Positions 4,100 to 9,938 of a stretch of 9,938 nucleotides of DNA are shown one piece after another. Position 1 is the stretch's first letter. The number at the start of each line of letters is the position of its first letter. The notes below the pieces were generated by a model. The model saw only the letters and a list, made by a program, of their open reading frames with translations. It did not search any database and was not told where the DNA came from. The translations under genes and the position numbers were made by a program. This stretch comes from an uncultured delta proteobacterium (lineage in GTDB: Bacteria > Desulfobacterota > Syntrophorhabdia > Syntrophorhabdales > Syntrophorhabdaceae): contig CAIQJW010000162.1 of the NCBI GenBank assembly GCA_903872255.1, positions 1-9,938 on the forward strand, given 5' to 3'.

Positions 4100-4115
4100 C
4101 ATTTCGATATGAATG

Positions 4116-4214
4116 GCCAGGCCCTGCGCAACGTGGAGGTTATGAACCCCGTCAGGTCTGGAAGGAAGCAGCGGTAATAGCTGATCCGTGTGCCGCAGGT
4201 AGCCTGGCTTTTTT
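4116..4214 (+). ncRNA. ffs: Signal recognition particle 4.5S-type RNA with terminator
   Basis: The conserved SRP core is present: GAACCCCGTCAGG (4144-4156), then the GGAA tetraloop and GGAAGGAAGCAGC (4160-4172). The outer helix pairs GCCAGGC (4116-4122) with GCCTGGC (4202-4208), continued by CCTGCG (4123-4128) with CGCAGG (4194-4199). Six T residues (4209-4214) follow, so the RNA helix itself acts as an intrinsic terminator. The RNA binds Ffh and helps target nascent membrane proteins to FtsY and the Sec translocon. Its place directly before dnaX-ybaB-recR is a widely conserved order, known also in Bacillus. The core is the short type without an Alu domain. Confidence 0.95.
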
Positions 4215-4251
4215 AATCGAGTAATATGAACCTCCAAAGAGGCGCTGCAAT

Positions 4252-5811
4252 TTGAGCTACACAGTTATCGCACGACGATTCAGGCCCCAGAGATTCGACG
4301 ATCTCGTCGGGCAGCCGCACATCATCACGACGCTTAAAAATTCCATCAAAGCAGGCCGGATCGCCCACGCGTTTCTTTTCACGGGCCCTAGGGGCGTTGG
4401 AAAGACCTCGCTTGCCCGCATCTTTGCGAAGGCGGTCAACTGTATAAACGGTCCTACCGACGAGCCATGCAATGTTTGCGAGAATTGTGTCGGCATAGCA
4501 AGCGGCAACTTCGTCGATGTTATTGAGATCGATGCGGCATCGACCCGGGGTATCGATAGTATCAGGGAGCTTCGGGAAACGGTGCGCTACCTCCCCATGA
4601 AGGCGAAGTACAAGGTGTATATCCTTGATGAGGCGCACCAGTTGACACCCGATGGACGTAGCGCGTTCCTGAAAACCTTAGAGGAGCCGCCGGGACACAA
4701 TATTTTCATCCTCGCTACGACCGAGGCCGAAAAGATCCCTTACACGATCATGTCCCGCTGCCAGCGGTTCGATTTCAGGCGCATTACCGAGCGCGAGATC
4801 ACGGCTCAGCTTGAAGCCGTCTGCACAAAGGACGGCATCACGTTCGATGCGGGGGCTTTCCACTATGTCGCTATCGAGGCCGACGGTTCGATGCGGGATG
4901 CACAATCTATCCTGGAGCAGATCATTGCATACAGTGGAAAGCACATATCCGAAAGCGACGTAATAAACATCATAGGGATCGTCGAGAAGAACGTCATATC
5001 GCGGATCGTGAGGTCGATCATTGAGAAAAACCTTATAGAAGGTCTGTCCGCCATTGAATCAACCTTGAGCGAGGGATACGATGTCGGCCAGATATACAGG
5101 GGTCTCGTGTCGTACCTCAGGAACATGATGATCGTCAAAGCCTGTAATGGCGTGCCCGATTTTATCTCGATGGGGGAAGCGGAAGGGGAGGATCTCAAGA
5201 AGCTTCTCAGCGAAATCGAGTATTTCGAGATACAGAACATGCTTTATTATATGCTGCGCAGTGAAGACCTTATGCGCGGCTTTTTCCCGAGAATAGCACT
5301 GGAGACCCTTTACATCAACCTCTATAACCTGTCGCAGCTAAGGGATGTTGACGCGGTGATCGCCGAACTCGACCGGGCCGAACCGGGCCCGTCCCGCCCG
5401 GCAACGGCACGTCCGGCCCAGAATGCCTTAAGGGATGAAGCTCCCCCGAGACCGGCATTTACACCTAAACCTGATGAAGGGATACGGGAAATTCCCAACA
5501 CGGGCGAGATTGCCGGCGGTGAACGTCAGGCTGAAGATACCCACGGGTTTGTCGAATTCCTCAAAAAGAAAAAACCTTTTCTCGGAAGCATGTTTGATTC
5601 GTGCGAGTGTATGCTGGAGGGAGAAGAATTCGTCGTCCTCATCGACAAGAAGTATGGTAATTTTATAAAGAACGAATATGACGAGATAAAGGACCTGGCA
5701 AATCAATTTTTCGGCAGGGCCATGAAGGTTGAATTCAGGGATGCCTCGGACAAAAAGAGGAATATCCTGGACGAATATGTAAAGGAAGCAGAATCTCTCT
5801 TCAATCTCTAA
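4252..5811 (+). CDS. dnaX: DNA polymerase III subunit gamma/tau
   Basis: The 519-residue AAA+ clamp-loader ATPase loads the sliding clamp and, as tau, links the polymerase cores to the helicase at the fork. Seen in order: the start SYTVIARRFRPQRFDDLVGQ, Walker A GPRGVGKT (45-52), zinc-binding Cys at 64, 73, 76 and 79, Walker B VYILDEAH (122-129), sensor LATTE, and SRC with the arginine finger (168-170). Domain III follows to about 370, then a Pro/Ala-rich linker (about 376-405) and a small C-terminal domain. The TTG at 4252 gives the family-typical MSY start and has AGAGG 9 nt upstream. It begins 38 nt after the SRP RNA tail, so it may be expressed by read-through from that promoter. An A-rich slip site near codon 438 could yield a shorter gamma form. 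Confidence 0.96.
   Translation: MSYTVIARRFRPQRFDDLVGQPHIITTLKNSIKAGRIAHAFLFTGPRGVGKTSLARIFAKAVNCINGPTDEPCNVCENCVGIASGNFVDVIEIDAASTRGIDSIRELRETVRYLPMKAKYKVYILDEAHQLTPDGRSAFLKTLEEPPGHNIFILATTEAEKIPYTIMSRCQRFDFRRITEREITAQLEAVCTKDGITFDAGAFHYVAIEADGSMRDAQSILEQIIAYSGKHISESDVINIIGIVEKNVISRIVRSIIEKNLIEGLSAIESTLSEGYDVGQIYRGLVSYLRNMMIVKACNGVPDFISMGEAEGEDLKKLLSEIEYFEIQNMLYYMLRSEDLMRGFFPRIALETLYINLYNLSQLRDVDAVIAELDRAEPGPSRPATARPAQNALRDEAPPRPAFTPKPDEGIREIPNTGEIAGGERQAEDTHGFVEFLKKKKPFLGSMFDSCECMLEGEEFVVLIDKKYGNFIKNEYDEIKDLANQFFGRAMKVEFRDASDKKRNILDEYVKEAESLFNL
5563..5597 (+). other. Candidate -1 frameshift/slippage site in dnaX
   Basis: Codons 438-441 read AAA AAG AAA AAA (5563-5574). Slipping back one base there leads to a TGA at 5595-5597 after seven codons, giving a product of about 448 residues that keeps the ATPase and Pro-rich parts but loses the C-terminal domain. 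E. coli makes gamma by frameshifting at A AAA AAG, and Thermus by transcript slippage in an A-run. No clear stimulatory hairpin was worked out. Confidence 0.35.
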
Positions 5812-5822
5812 GAGGAGGAAGT

Positions 5823-6137
5823 ATGGCAAAAGGATTTAATCAGATAATGCAGCAGGCAAAGAAGATGCAGGACCGCCTTGTGAAACTTCAGGAAGAGATG
5901 GGCGATAAGACCGTCGAGGCCCAGTCCGGCGGCGGAATGGTCAATTGCGTTGTCAACGGCAGGCAGGAGATAATGTCGCTTAAGATATCGCCCGAAGTGC
6001 TTGAAGAGAAGGACAACGAGCTTCTCGAGGATCTTATCGTAGCGGCAATAAATGAAGGGCTCAATCGTTCCCGCGAGATGGTCCAGGAGGAGATGTCGAA
6101 AGTCACGGGCGGCATGCAGATGCCGTTCGGTATGTAA
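5823..6137 (+). CDS. ybaB: YbaB/EbfC-family nucleoid-associated protein
   Basis: The 104-residue protein begins MAKGFNQIMQQAKKMQDRLVKLQEEM, the long first helix of the family. It continues with the core beta strands (about 28-60: VEAQSGGGMVNCVVNGRQEI, then MSLKISPEVL) and a second long helix (about 64-95) ending in a short Gly/Met-rich tail, GGMQMPFGM. YbaB proteins are dimers that bind DNA with little sequence preference and are nearly always encoded between dnaX and recR, as here. The ATG at 5823 has an excellent AGGAGG (5813-5818) that begins 2 nt after the dnaX stop; recR starts 5 nt after the ybaB stop. The three genes should form one transcript. Confidence 0.95.
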   Translation: MAKGFNQIMQQAKKMQDRLVKLQEEMGDKTVEAQSGGGMVNCVVNGRQEIMSLKISPEVLEEKDNELLEDLIVAAINEGLNRSREMVQEEMSKVTGGMQMPFGM

Positions 6138-6142
6138 ACACC

Positions 6143-6739
6143 GTGTTTTACCCGGAACCAATTGAACGTCTCATTGATAACCTGACAAGGCTCCCCGGCA
6201 TCGGGAGGAAGACGGCGGCGAGGCTCGCTTTTTACCTTCTGAACGCTCGTGAGGGGTATATAACGGACCTTGCGCACAGCCTTATCGATATCAAGGAAAA
6301 AATACATCTGTGCAGCGTATGCTTCAATATAACCGATACCGATCCCTGTGTTATCTGCAGGGACGAGAGGCGCGACAAGACCTCTGTGTGCGTTGTTGAG
6401 GAATCATCCCACATGATGGTTATCGAATCGTCAAATCCCGGGCAATTCCGCTATCATATCCTTCATGGCGTCATAAACCCCCTCGAGGGCATAGGTCCCG
6501 ATGACATCAGGATCAATGAACTGAGCGACAGGATAGTGCGCGAAGGCATAACCGAGGTTATCGTGGCTACCAATCCCAACATAGAGGGCAACACCACCGC
6601 CCACTATATTGCAGAAATTCTCAAACCGCACGATGTCAGGATCACCCGCATAGCCTCCGGCATACCCGTCGGCGGCGACATCGTCTACATAGACCCCCTC
6701 ACCATAAAGAGTTCGCTGGATAATAGAAAAAAGTTATGA
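6143..6739 (+). CDS. recR: Recombination mediator protein RecR
   Basis: The 198-residue protein has the full RecR layout. A helix-hairpin-helix comes first (LTRLPGIGRKTAARLAF, about 15-31), then a C4 zinc finger (Cys 57, 60, 69, 72), a Toprim domain from about 80 (SVCVVEE with a downstream VATNPNIEGNTTAHY), and a C-terminal GIPVGGDIVYID motif. RecR works with RecO, and in many bacteria RecF, to load RecA on single-stranded DNA at gaps and stalled forks. The GTG at 6143 is chosen because MFYPEPIERLIDNL matches the usual N-terminus. No good Shine-Dalgarno site precedes it, so it probably depends on coupling to ybaB, which ends 5 nt upstream. Length is normal and all key residues are present. 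Confidence 0.96.
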   Translation: MFYPEPIERLIDNLTRLPGIGRKTAARLAFYLLNAREGYITDLAHSLIDIKEKIHLCSVCFNITDTDPCVICRDERRDKTSVCVVEESSHMMVIESSNPGQFRYHILHGVINPLEGIGPDDIRINELSDRIVREGITEVIVATNPNIEGNTTAHYIAEILKPHDVRITRIASGIPVGGDIVYIDPLTIKSSLDNRKKL

Positions 6740-6745
6740 AAGGCC

Positions 6746-6858
6746 GTAAATCGTAAATCGTCAGGCGTAAATCGTAAAAAATACTTTAGCCCAAAAGTGG
6801 CCGAGTTGTTTCTGTTTTTTGCTGTTTTACTCTTCACGATTTACGTCTTACGATTTAC
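6746..6858. repeat. Heptad-built inverted repeat, five 7-mers per arm
   Basis: The left arm (6746-6780) is GTAAATC, GTAAATC, GTCAGGC, GTAAATC, GTAAAAA. The right arm (6824-6858) is GTTTTAC, TCTTCAC, GATTTAC, GTCTTAC, GATTTAC, the same family reversed. Arms are 35 nt with a 43-nt centre. In straight register 26 of 35 positions pair; shifted by one heptad, 24 of 28 pair. No T-run follows the right arm, so it is not a standard terminator. It fills most of the gap between recR and pckG. Confidence 0.75.
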
Positions 6859-6868
6859 GCATTCTTTA

Positions 6869-6898
6869 TTGAAATCACCCGGATAATGTTGTTAACTA
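6869..6898 (+). promoter_or_regulatory. Possible pckG promoter
   Basis: TTGAAA (6869-6874) is followed after 17-18 bp by TTAACT or TAACTA (6892-6898). The -10 match is weak. The gene has a strong AGGAGG (6918-6923) 9 nt before its ATG, so a leadered mRNA is expected. Confidence 0.3.
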
Positions 6899-6932
6899 TT
6901 CCGCTGCAGATATTGACAGGAGGATCTAAAAC

Positions 6933-8726
6933 ATGAACAGCGCGAACACAGAAAACAAGAAGCTTCTCAAATGGGTCGACGAGATAGCGCGCATGTGCAA
7001 ACCTGACAGCGTTTACTGGTGCGACGGTTCCAAAGAAGAGTATGACCGCCTCATGGCAGGTATGGTGGAAGTCGGTTCCGCCACGCCGCTTAAGAAGCGG
7101 CCGAACAGTTTTCTCTTCCGTTCACAGCCGTCGGACGTGGCGCGTGTAGAGGACCGCACGTATATCTCGACGGGCGATCGCGAGGAAGCCGGCCCGACGA
7201 ACAACTGGGTCGAACCGGAGGAATTGAAGGAACTCATGCGCGGTCTTTATGACGGGTGCATGAAGGGCAGGACCATGTACGTCATCCCGTTTTCCATGGG
7301 GCCGATCGGGTCCCCGATCGCGAAGATCGGCATAGAGATCACGGACAGCCCGTATGTTGTCTGCAATATGCACATAATGACACGGGTCGGCACAAAGGTC
7401 ATTGAACAGCTTGGGGTCGACGGCGAGTTTATCCCGTGTCTCCATTCGCTGGGCGCACCTCTGGCACCGGGTGAAAAAGATGTATCCTGGCCGTGCGCAC
7501 CGATGGAAAAGAAATATATCAGCCATTTCCCCGCCGAAAACCTTATATGGTCGTATGGTTCCGGTTACGGCGGAAATGCGCTTCTCGGCAAGAAGTGCCT
7601 CGCGCTGAGGATCGCCTCAGCAATGGCGCGCCGCGAGGGCTGGATGGCCGAGCACATGCTTATCCTGCGGCTGACGAACCCCGAAGGAAGGCAGTACCAC
7701 ATCGCCGCCGCATTCCCGTCGGCATCGGGAAAGACCAACCTAGCCATGATATATCCTACGGTCCCCGGCTGGAAGGCTGAGTGTATAGGCGACGATATAT
7801 CGTGGATGAAGATAGGGCCGGATGGAAGATTGTACGCTATCAACCCGGAATCGGGATTTTTTGGAGTGGCCCCCGGGACTTCCTATTCATCCAACCCCGC
7901 AGCTATGGACACTATCAAGGAAAACTGCATATTTACCAACTGTGGACTCACCGATGACAGCGATGTTTGGTGGGAAGCCATGACGAAAGAGCCTCCGGCG
8001 CATACTATCGACTGGCGCGGACAGGATTGGGCCCCGGATTCGAAAGAACCGACCGCCCACGCCAACGCGCGCTTTACCGCGCCGGCCCGTCAGTGCCCGA
8101 TCGTAAGCCCCGACTGGGAGAAACCGGAAGGAGTGCCCATAGATATTTTCATATTCGGCGGCCGCCGGGCATCCGTAGTCCCGCTCGTCCATGAGGCATT
8201 TAACTGGGAGCATGGCGTTTTCATGGGTGCAACCGCGTCGTCTGAAACAACCGCCGCGAACATCGGGGCAATCGGAAATGTCAGGCGTGACCCTTTTGCC
8301 ATGAAGCCTTTCTGCGGATATCATATGGCAGACTATTTCGATCACTGGCTTACGATGGGCAAGCGCTTGGGCGACAAAGCCCCCCGGATCTTCTATGCGA
8401 ACTGGTTCCGGAAGACCGAGGATGGCAGATGGCTCTGGCCTGGTTTCGGCGAGAACAGCCGGGTCCTGAAATGGATGTGCGAGCGCGTTGACGGTAAGGC
8501 GGGCGCACAGAAAACAGCGATAGGGTATATGCCTGTCGTTGAAGACCTTGATCTGGCAGGCCTTGACGTGCCTGCCGATGACGTAAAAGAATTGCTGCGT
8601 GTCGATGTCGCCGGGTGGAAAGAAGAAGTGAAGGATATGCAGGAACATTTCGCGCAGTTTGGAAACCGGCTGCCGGAGGCGCTAGCGGCCGAGTTGAGGG
8701 ATCTCATCAAGAGACTCGAAGGTTAG
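6933..8726 (+). CDS. pckG: Phosphoenolpyruvate carboxykinase (GTP)
   Basis: The 597-residue cytoplasmic enzyme interconverts oxaloacetate plus GTP with PEP, CO2 and GDP, for gluconeogenesis or anaplerosis. Length and motifs fit the GTP family. PTNNW lies at 88-92, SMGPIGSP at 121-128, the metal-binding Lys in NALLGKKCLALR (near 220) and His in AEHMLIL (241), the P-loop AFPSASGKTNLAM at 260-272, the kinase-2 motif GDDISWMK at 286-293, and FGGRRASVVPLV further on. The P-loop residue that is a reactive Cys in animal enzymes (ACGKTN) is Ser here (S265). The ATG at 6933 has a strong Shine-Dalgarno site. The gene stands alone, between the heptad repeat and a strong terminator. In an anaerobe it would link C3 and C4 metabolism; the direction of flux cannot be read from sequence. 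Confidence 0.97.
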   Translation: MNSANTENKKLLKWVDEIARMCKPDSVYWCDGSKEEYDRLMAGMVEVGSATPLKKRPNSFLFRSQPSDVARVEDRTYISTGDREEAGPTNNWVEPEELKELMRGLYDGCMKGRTMYVIPFSMGPIGSPIAKIGIEITDSPYVVCNMHIMTRVGTKVIEQLGVDGEFIPCLHSLGAPLAPGEKDVSWPCAPMEKKYISHFPAENLIWSYGSGYGGNALLGKKCLALRIASAMARREGWMAEHMLILRLTNPEGRQYHIAAAFPSASGKTNLAMIYPTVPGWKAECIGDDISWMKIGPDGRLYAINPESGFFGVAPGTSYSSNPAAMDTIKENCIFTNCGLTDDSDVWWEAMTKEPPAHTIDWRGQDWAPDSKEPTAHANARFTAPARQCPIVSPDWEKPEGVPIDIFIFGGRRASVVPLVHEAFNWEHGVFMGATASSETTAANIGAIGNVRRDPFAMKPFCGYHMADYFDHWLTMGKRLGDKAPRIFYANWFRKTEDGRWLWPGFGENSRVLKWMCERVDGKAGAQKTAIGYMPVVEDLDLAGLDVPADDVKELLRVDVAGWKEEVKDMQEHFAQFGNRLPEALAAELRDLIKRLEG

Positions 8727-8780
8727 CCGGCAGAAGCGGACCATCTATCCCGCACCGGTTGGAACCATTATGGTAGCGAT

Positions 8781-8832
8781 CCGGCAAAAAGGGACTCTGG
8801 ATGACAATGGCCGGAGTCCCTTTTTTTGCCGG
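8781..8832 (+). terminator. Strong terminator after pckG
   Basis: Arms 8781-8800 and 8811-8832 pair almost fully (one wobble and two extra T residues on the 3' side) around a 10-nt loop. The 3' arm carries seven T residues (8821-8827). The flanking CCGGCAAAAA and TTTTTTTGCCGG segments make the structure near-symmetrical, so it could stop transcription from both sides. Confidence 0.9.
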
Positions 8833-8905
8833 TCAAGCCCCCAGGGACAAGATCATTCAGCAGATCATTGACGGGGCGCAGAACAAGGGATATATCAAGG
8901 AATAA
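8801..8905 (+). CDS. Possible 34-codon ORF leading into the ankyrin gene
   Basis: An ATG at 8801, in the loop of the terminator hairpin, opens a 34-codon frame ending at TAA 8903-8905, one base before the ankyrin ATG. It begins MTMAGVPFFAGQAPRDKII, and its second half is hydrophilic and protein-like. AAGGGA in the 5' arm of the hairpin is correctly spaced as a Shine-Dalgarno site but would be hidden when the hairpin forms. The hairpin, ATG and coupling are seen; a leader-peptide role is inferred. It may equally be a remnant or chance. Confidence 0.3.
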   Translation: MTMAGVPFFAGQAPRDKIIQQIIDGAQNKGYIKE

Positions 8906-8906
8906 A

Positions 8907-9596
8907 ATGACAGAAAAATTGAGTTCCCTGAAAATTCTCGATATGGTGGAACATGGCAGCATGACGGACCTTGCTGCGATCATTTCCGCCGGGACCGACG
9001 TAAACGCCGGTGACGATACCGGTTGGACGGCACTTATGATGGCATCCCAGGCGGGCCGGTCTGACATGGTCCGTGCCCTCATTTCCGCCGGCGCGGACGT
9101 CAACGCTGCCGATGATCTCGGCGTGACCGTGCTCATGGCGGCATCTTCGGGTGGTTTCGGGGATATAGTAAACGCGCTCATAACGTCAGGGGCCGACATC
9201 GATGCAGGGGATTTAAGGGGCACGACAGCCCTGATGTGGGCATCAACAGAAGGCTGCACTGATGTGGTGCGCATCCTCATCGATGCCGGTGCGGATGTCA
9301 ATGTGCGGGGGATAAGCGGTTACACGGCCCTTATGGACGCATCAGGCAAAGGCCATACGGATGTCGTACGCATGCTGGTCGAGACATTTGCCGATGTGGA
9401 CGCGTACGATAAGAACCATTTGACGGCCCTCATGCTCGCTGCAATGATGGGCCATACGGATGTCGTGAAGGTCCTCATCGATGCCGGGGCCGATGTCAAC
9501 ATGAAGGGTGACGGGGGCTACACGGCCCTCATGGATGCCCTGGGCCGGGGCCGCAGCGATATAGCAGACCTTCTCAAGGAGGCGGGGGCACGGTAA
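8907..9596 (+). CDS. Ankyrin-repeat protein
   Basis: The 229-residue protein is almost entirely ankyrin repeats of 33 residues. There is an N-terminal cap (about 5-37), then units starting near 38, 71, 104, 137, 170 and 203, most with a G-x-T-A-L-M / A-S / G-x-x-D-V-V-R-x-L-I / A-G-A-D-V-N pattern. No signal peptide or membrane segment is visible, so it should stay in the cytoplasm and act by binding another protein; the partner is unknown. The ATG at 8907 has AAGGA 6 nt upstream. A longer frame reaching 8826 is rejected, since its extra residues lie in the terminator and are not ankyrin-like. Repeats are close at DNA level too: the 17 bases at 9351-9367 recur at 9450-9466, exactly 99 nt on, which points to recent duplication or exchange of units. 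Confidence 0.9.
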   Translation: MTEKLSSLKILDMVEHGSMTDLAAIISAGTDVNAGDDTGWTALMMASQAGRSDMVRALISAGADVNAADDLGVTVLMAASSGGFGDIVNALITSGADIDAGDLRGTTALMWASTEGCTDVVRILIDAGADVNVRGISGYTALMDASGKGHTDVVRMLVETFADVDAYDKNHLTALMLAAMMGHTDVVKVLIDAGADVNMKGDGGYTALMDALGRGRSDIADLLKEAGAR

Positions 9597-9629
9597 TATG
9601 GCGTGCTCATTGCCTTGCACTAATACGGG

Positions 9630-9938
9630 TCACGCAGTGAAATAATTCCGCGCAGCTTCTATGTCGCTCAATCTTTCTATCTTTTCAACGGCGATATTGT
9701 TCGATTCTAATATGAACTCCGGACTCTCTGCCGAGAATTCCTTCCTGAGAAGAATACCGTTGATCCCTTTCTTCGCAAGCATGACTGCGGTCCGGATCCC
9801 GGCATCATTCTTTGCGTCATAAAAGGGGTTCTGGACGGACGATTCGCATGTGATCTTTTTCAGAGACCTGTCGATCTCAAAAATTCCGAACGCCGCCGCA
9901 TTTTGGAGGCCGCTAGATATTGTCCGGCCGTCCGTGGA
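9630..9938 (-). CDS. C-terminal part of a NifX/NifB-type accessory-domain protein (partial)
   Basis: The minus frame is open from the window edge to TGA 9632-9630, giving 102 residues. The segment NAAAFGIFEIDRSLKKI, then QNPFYDAKNDAGIRTAVMLA, KKGINGILLRKEF and ILESNNIAVEKIERL, fits the dinitrogenase iron-molybdenum cofactor family fold (PF02579-like: strand, NP turn, AGI/GIR helix, strand, GI). In Deltaproteobacteria this domain also occurs fused to the C-terminus of cation-diffusion-facilitator transporters, and the AGIRTAVMLAKK...LL.KE pattern recalls those fusions. The start lies outside the window, so whether this is a stand-alone domain or a transporter tail cannot be seen. It converges on the ankyrin gene with a 33-nt gap that shows no clear terminator. 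Confidence 0.6.
   Translation of the reverse strand, partial: STDGRTISSGLQNAAAFGIFEIDRSLKKITCESSVQNPFYDAKNDAGIRTAVMLAKKGINGILLRKEFSAESPEFILESNNIAVEKIERLSDIEAARNYFTA

Noticed and set aside
7887..8648. 253-codon minus-strand ORF inside pckG
   Set aside because: It is a mirror frame of a clearly conserved gene in G+C-rich coding DNA and has no recognisable domain.
8826..8906. Longer start of the ankyrin gene from 8826
   Set aside because: The start would lie in the terminator T-run, and the added 27 residues are not ankyrin-like. The ATG at 8907 has a ribosome site and fits the first repeat.

Overview
The window looks like a chromosomal segment of a Gram-negative anaerobe, most probably from the Desulfobacterota/Deltaproteobacteria (Syntrophorhabdus-like lineages are a reasonable guess). 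That is an inference from the ffs-dnaX-ybaB-recR order, the GTP-type PEP carboxykinase, the heptad repeats between genes and the clustering of toxin-antitoxin modules. No marker here fixes the taxon.

Left part (about 1-4040) is accessory-looking. It opens with the 3' end of an unidentified gene, then a toxin-first RelE/HigB-HigA type module on the + strand. A tRNA-Ser(GGA) with its own promoter and a strong terminator follows. Next come a mazEF-type module and a hipBA module, both on the - strand, with loosely filled gaps holding palindromes, short repeats and gene debris. The debris includes an HTH fragment that looks like the tail of a decayed recombinase. All three toxin-antitoxin operons share one promoter geometry: a good -35, 17 bp, a good -10, and exactly 6 nt to the first start codon. 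The first gene of each is therefore predicted to be leaderless. The second genes follow by overlap, and the higA-type and hipA genes have clear Shine-Dalgarno sites. A 23-nt inverted repeat (21 of 23 identical) lies on both sides of mazEF.

Middle part (about 3990-6740) is housekeeping: the SRP 4.5S RNA, then dnaX (clamp-loader tau/gamma), ybaB (nucleoid protein) and recR (recombinational repair), closely spaced and all on the + strand. dnaX carries an A-rich slip site with a -1 frame stop 21 nt later, so a shorter gamma-like product is possible.

Right part (about 6740-9938) begins with a heptad-built inverted repeat of five 7-mers per arm, followed by pckG for GTP-dependent PEP carboxykinase. 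After a strong hairpin terminator comes an ankyrin-repeat gene, which may have a small upstream ORF starting inside the terminator hairpin. The window ends with the C-terminal part of a - strand gene resembling the NifX/NifB-type accessory domain.

The most notable points are the shared leaderless geometry of three unrelated toxin-antitoxin loci, the inverted repeat flanking mazEF, and the two intergenic heptad-repeat loci that fit one 7-mer consensus.
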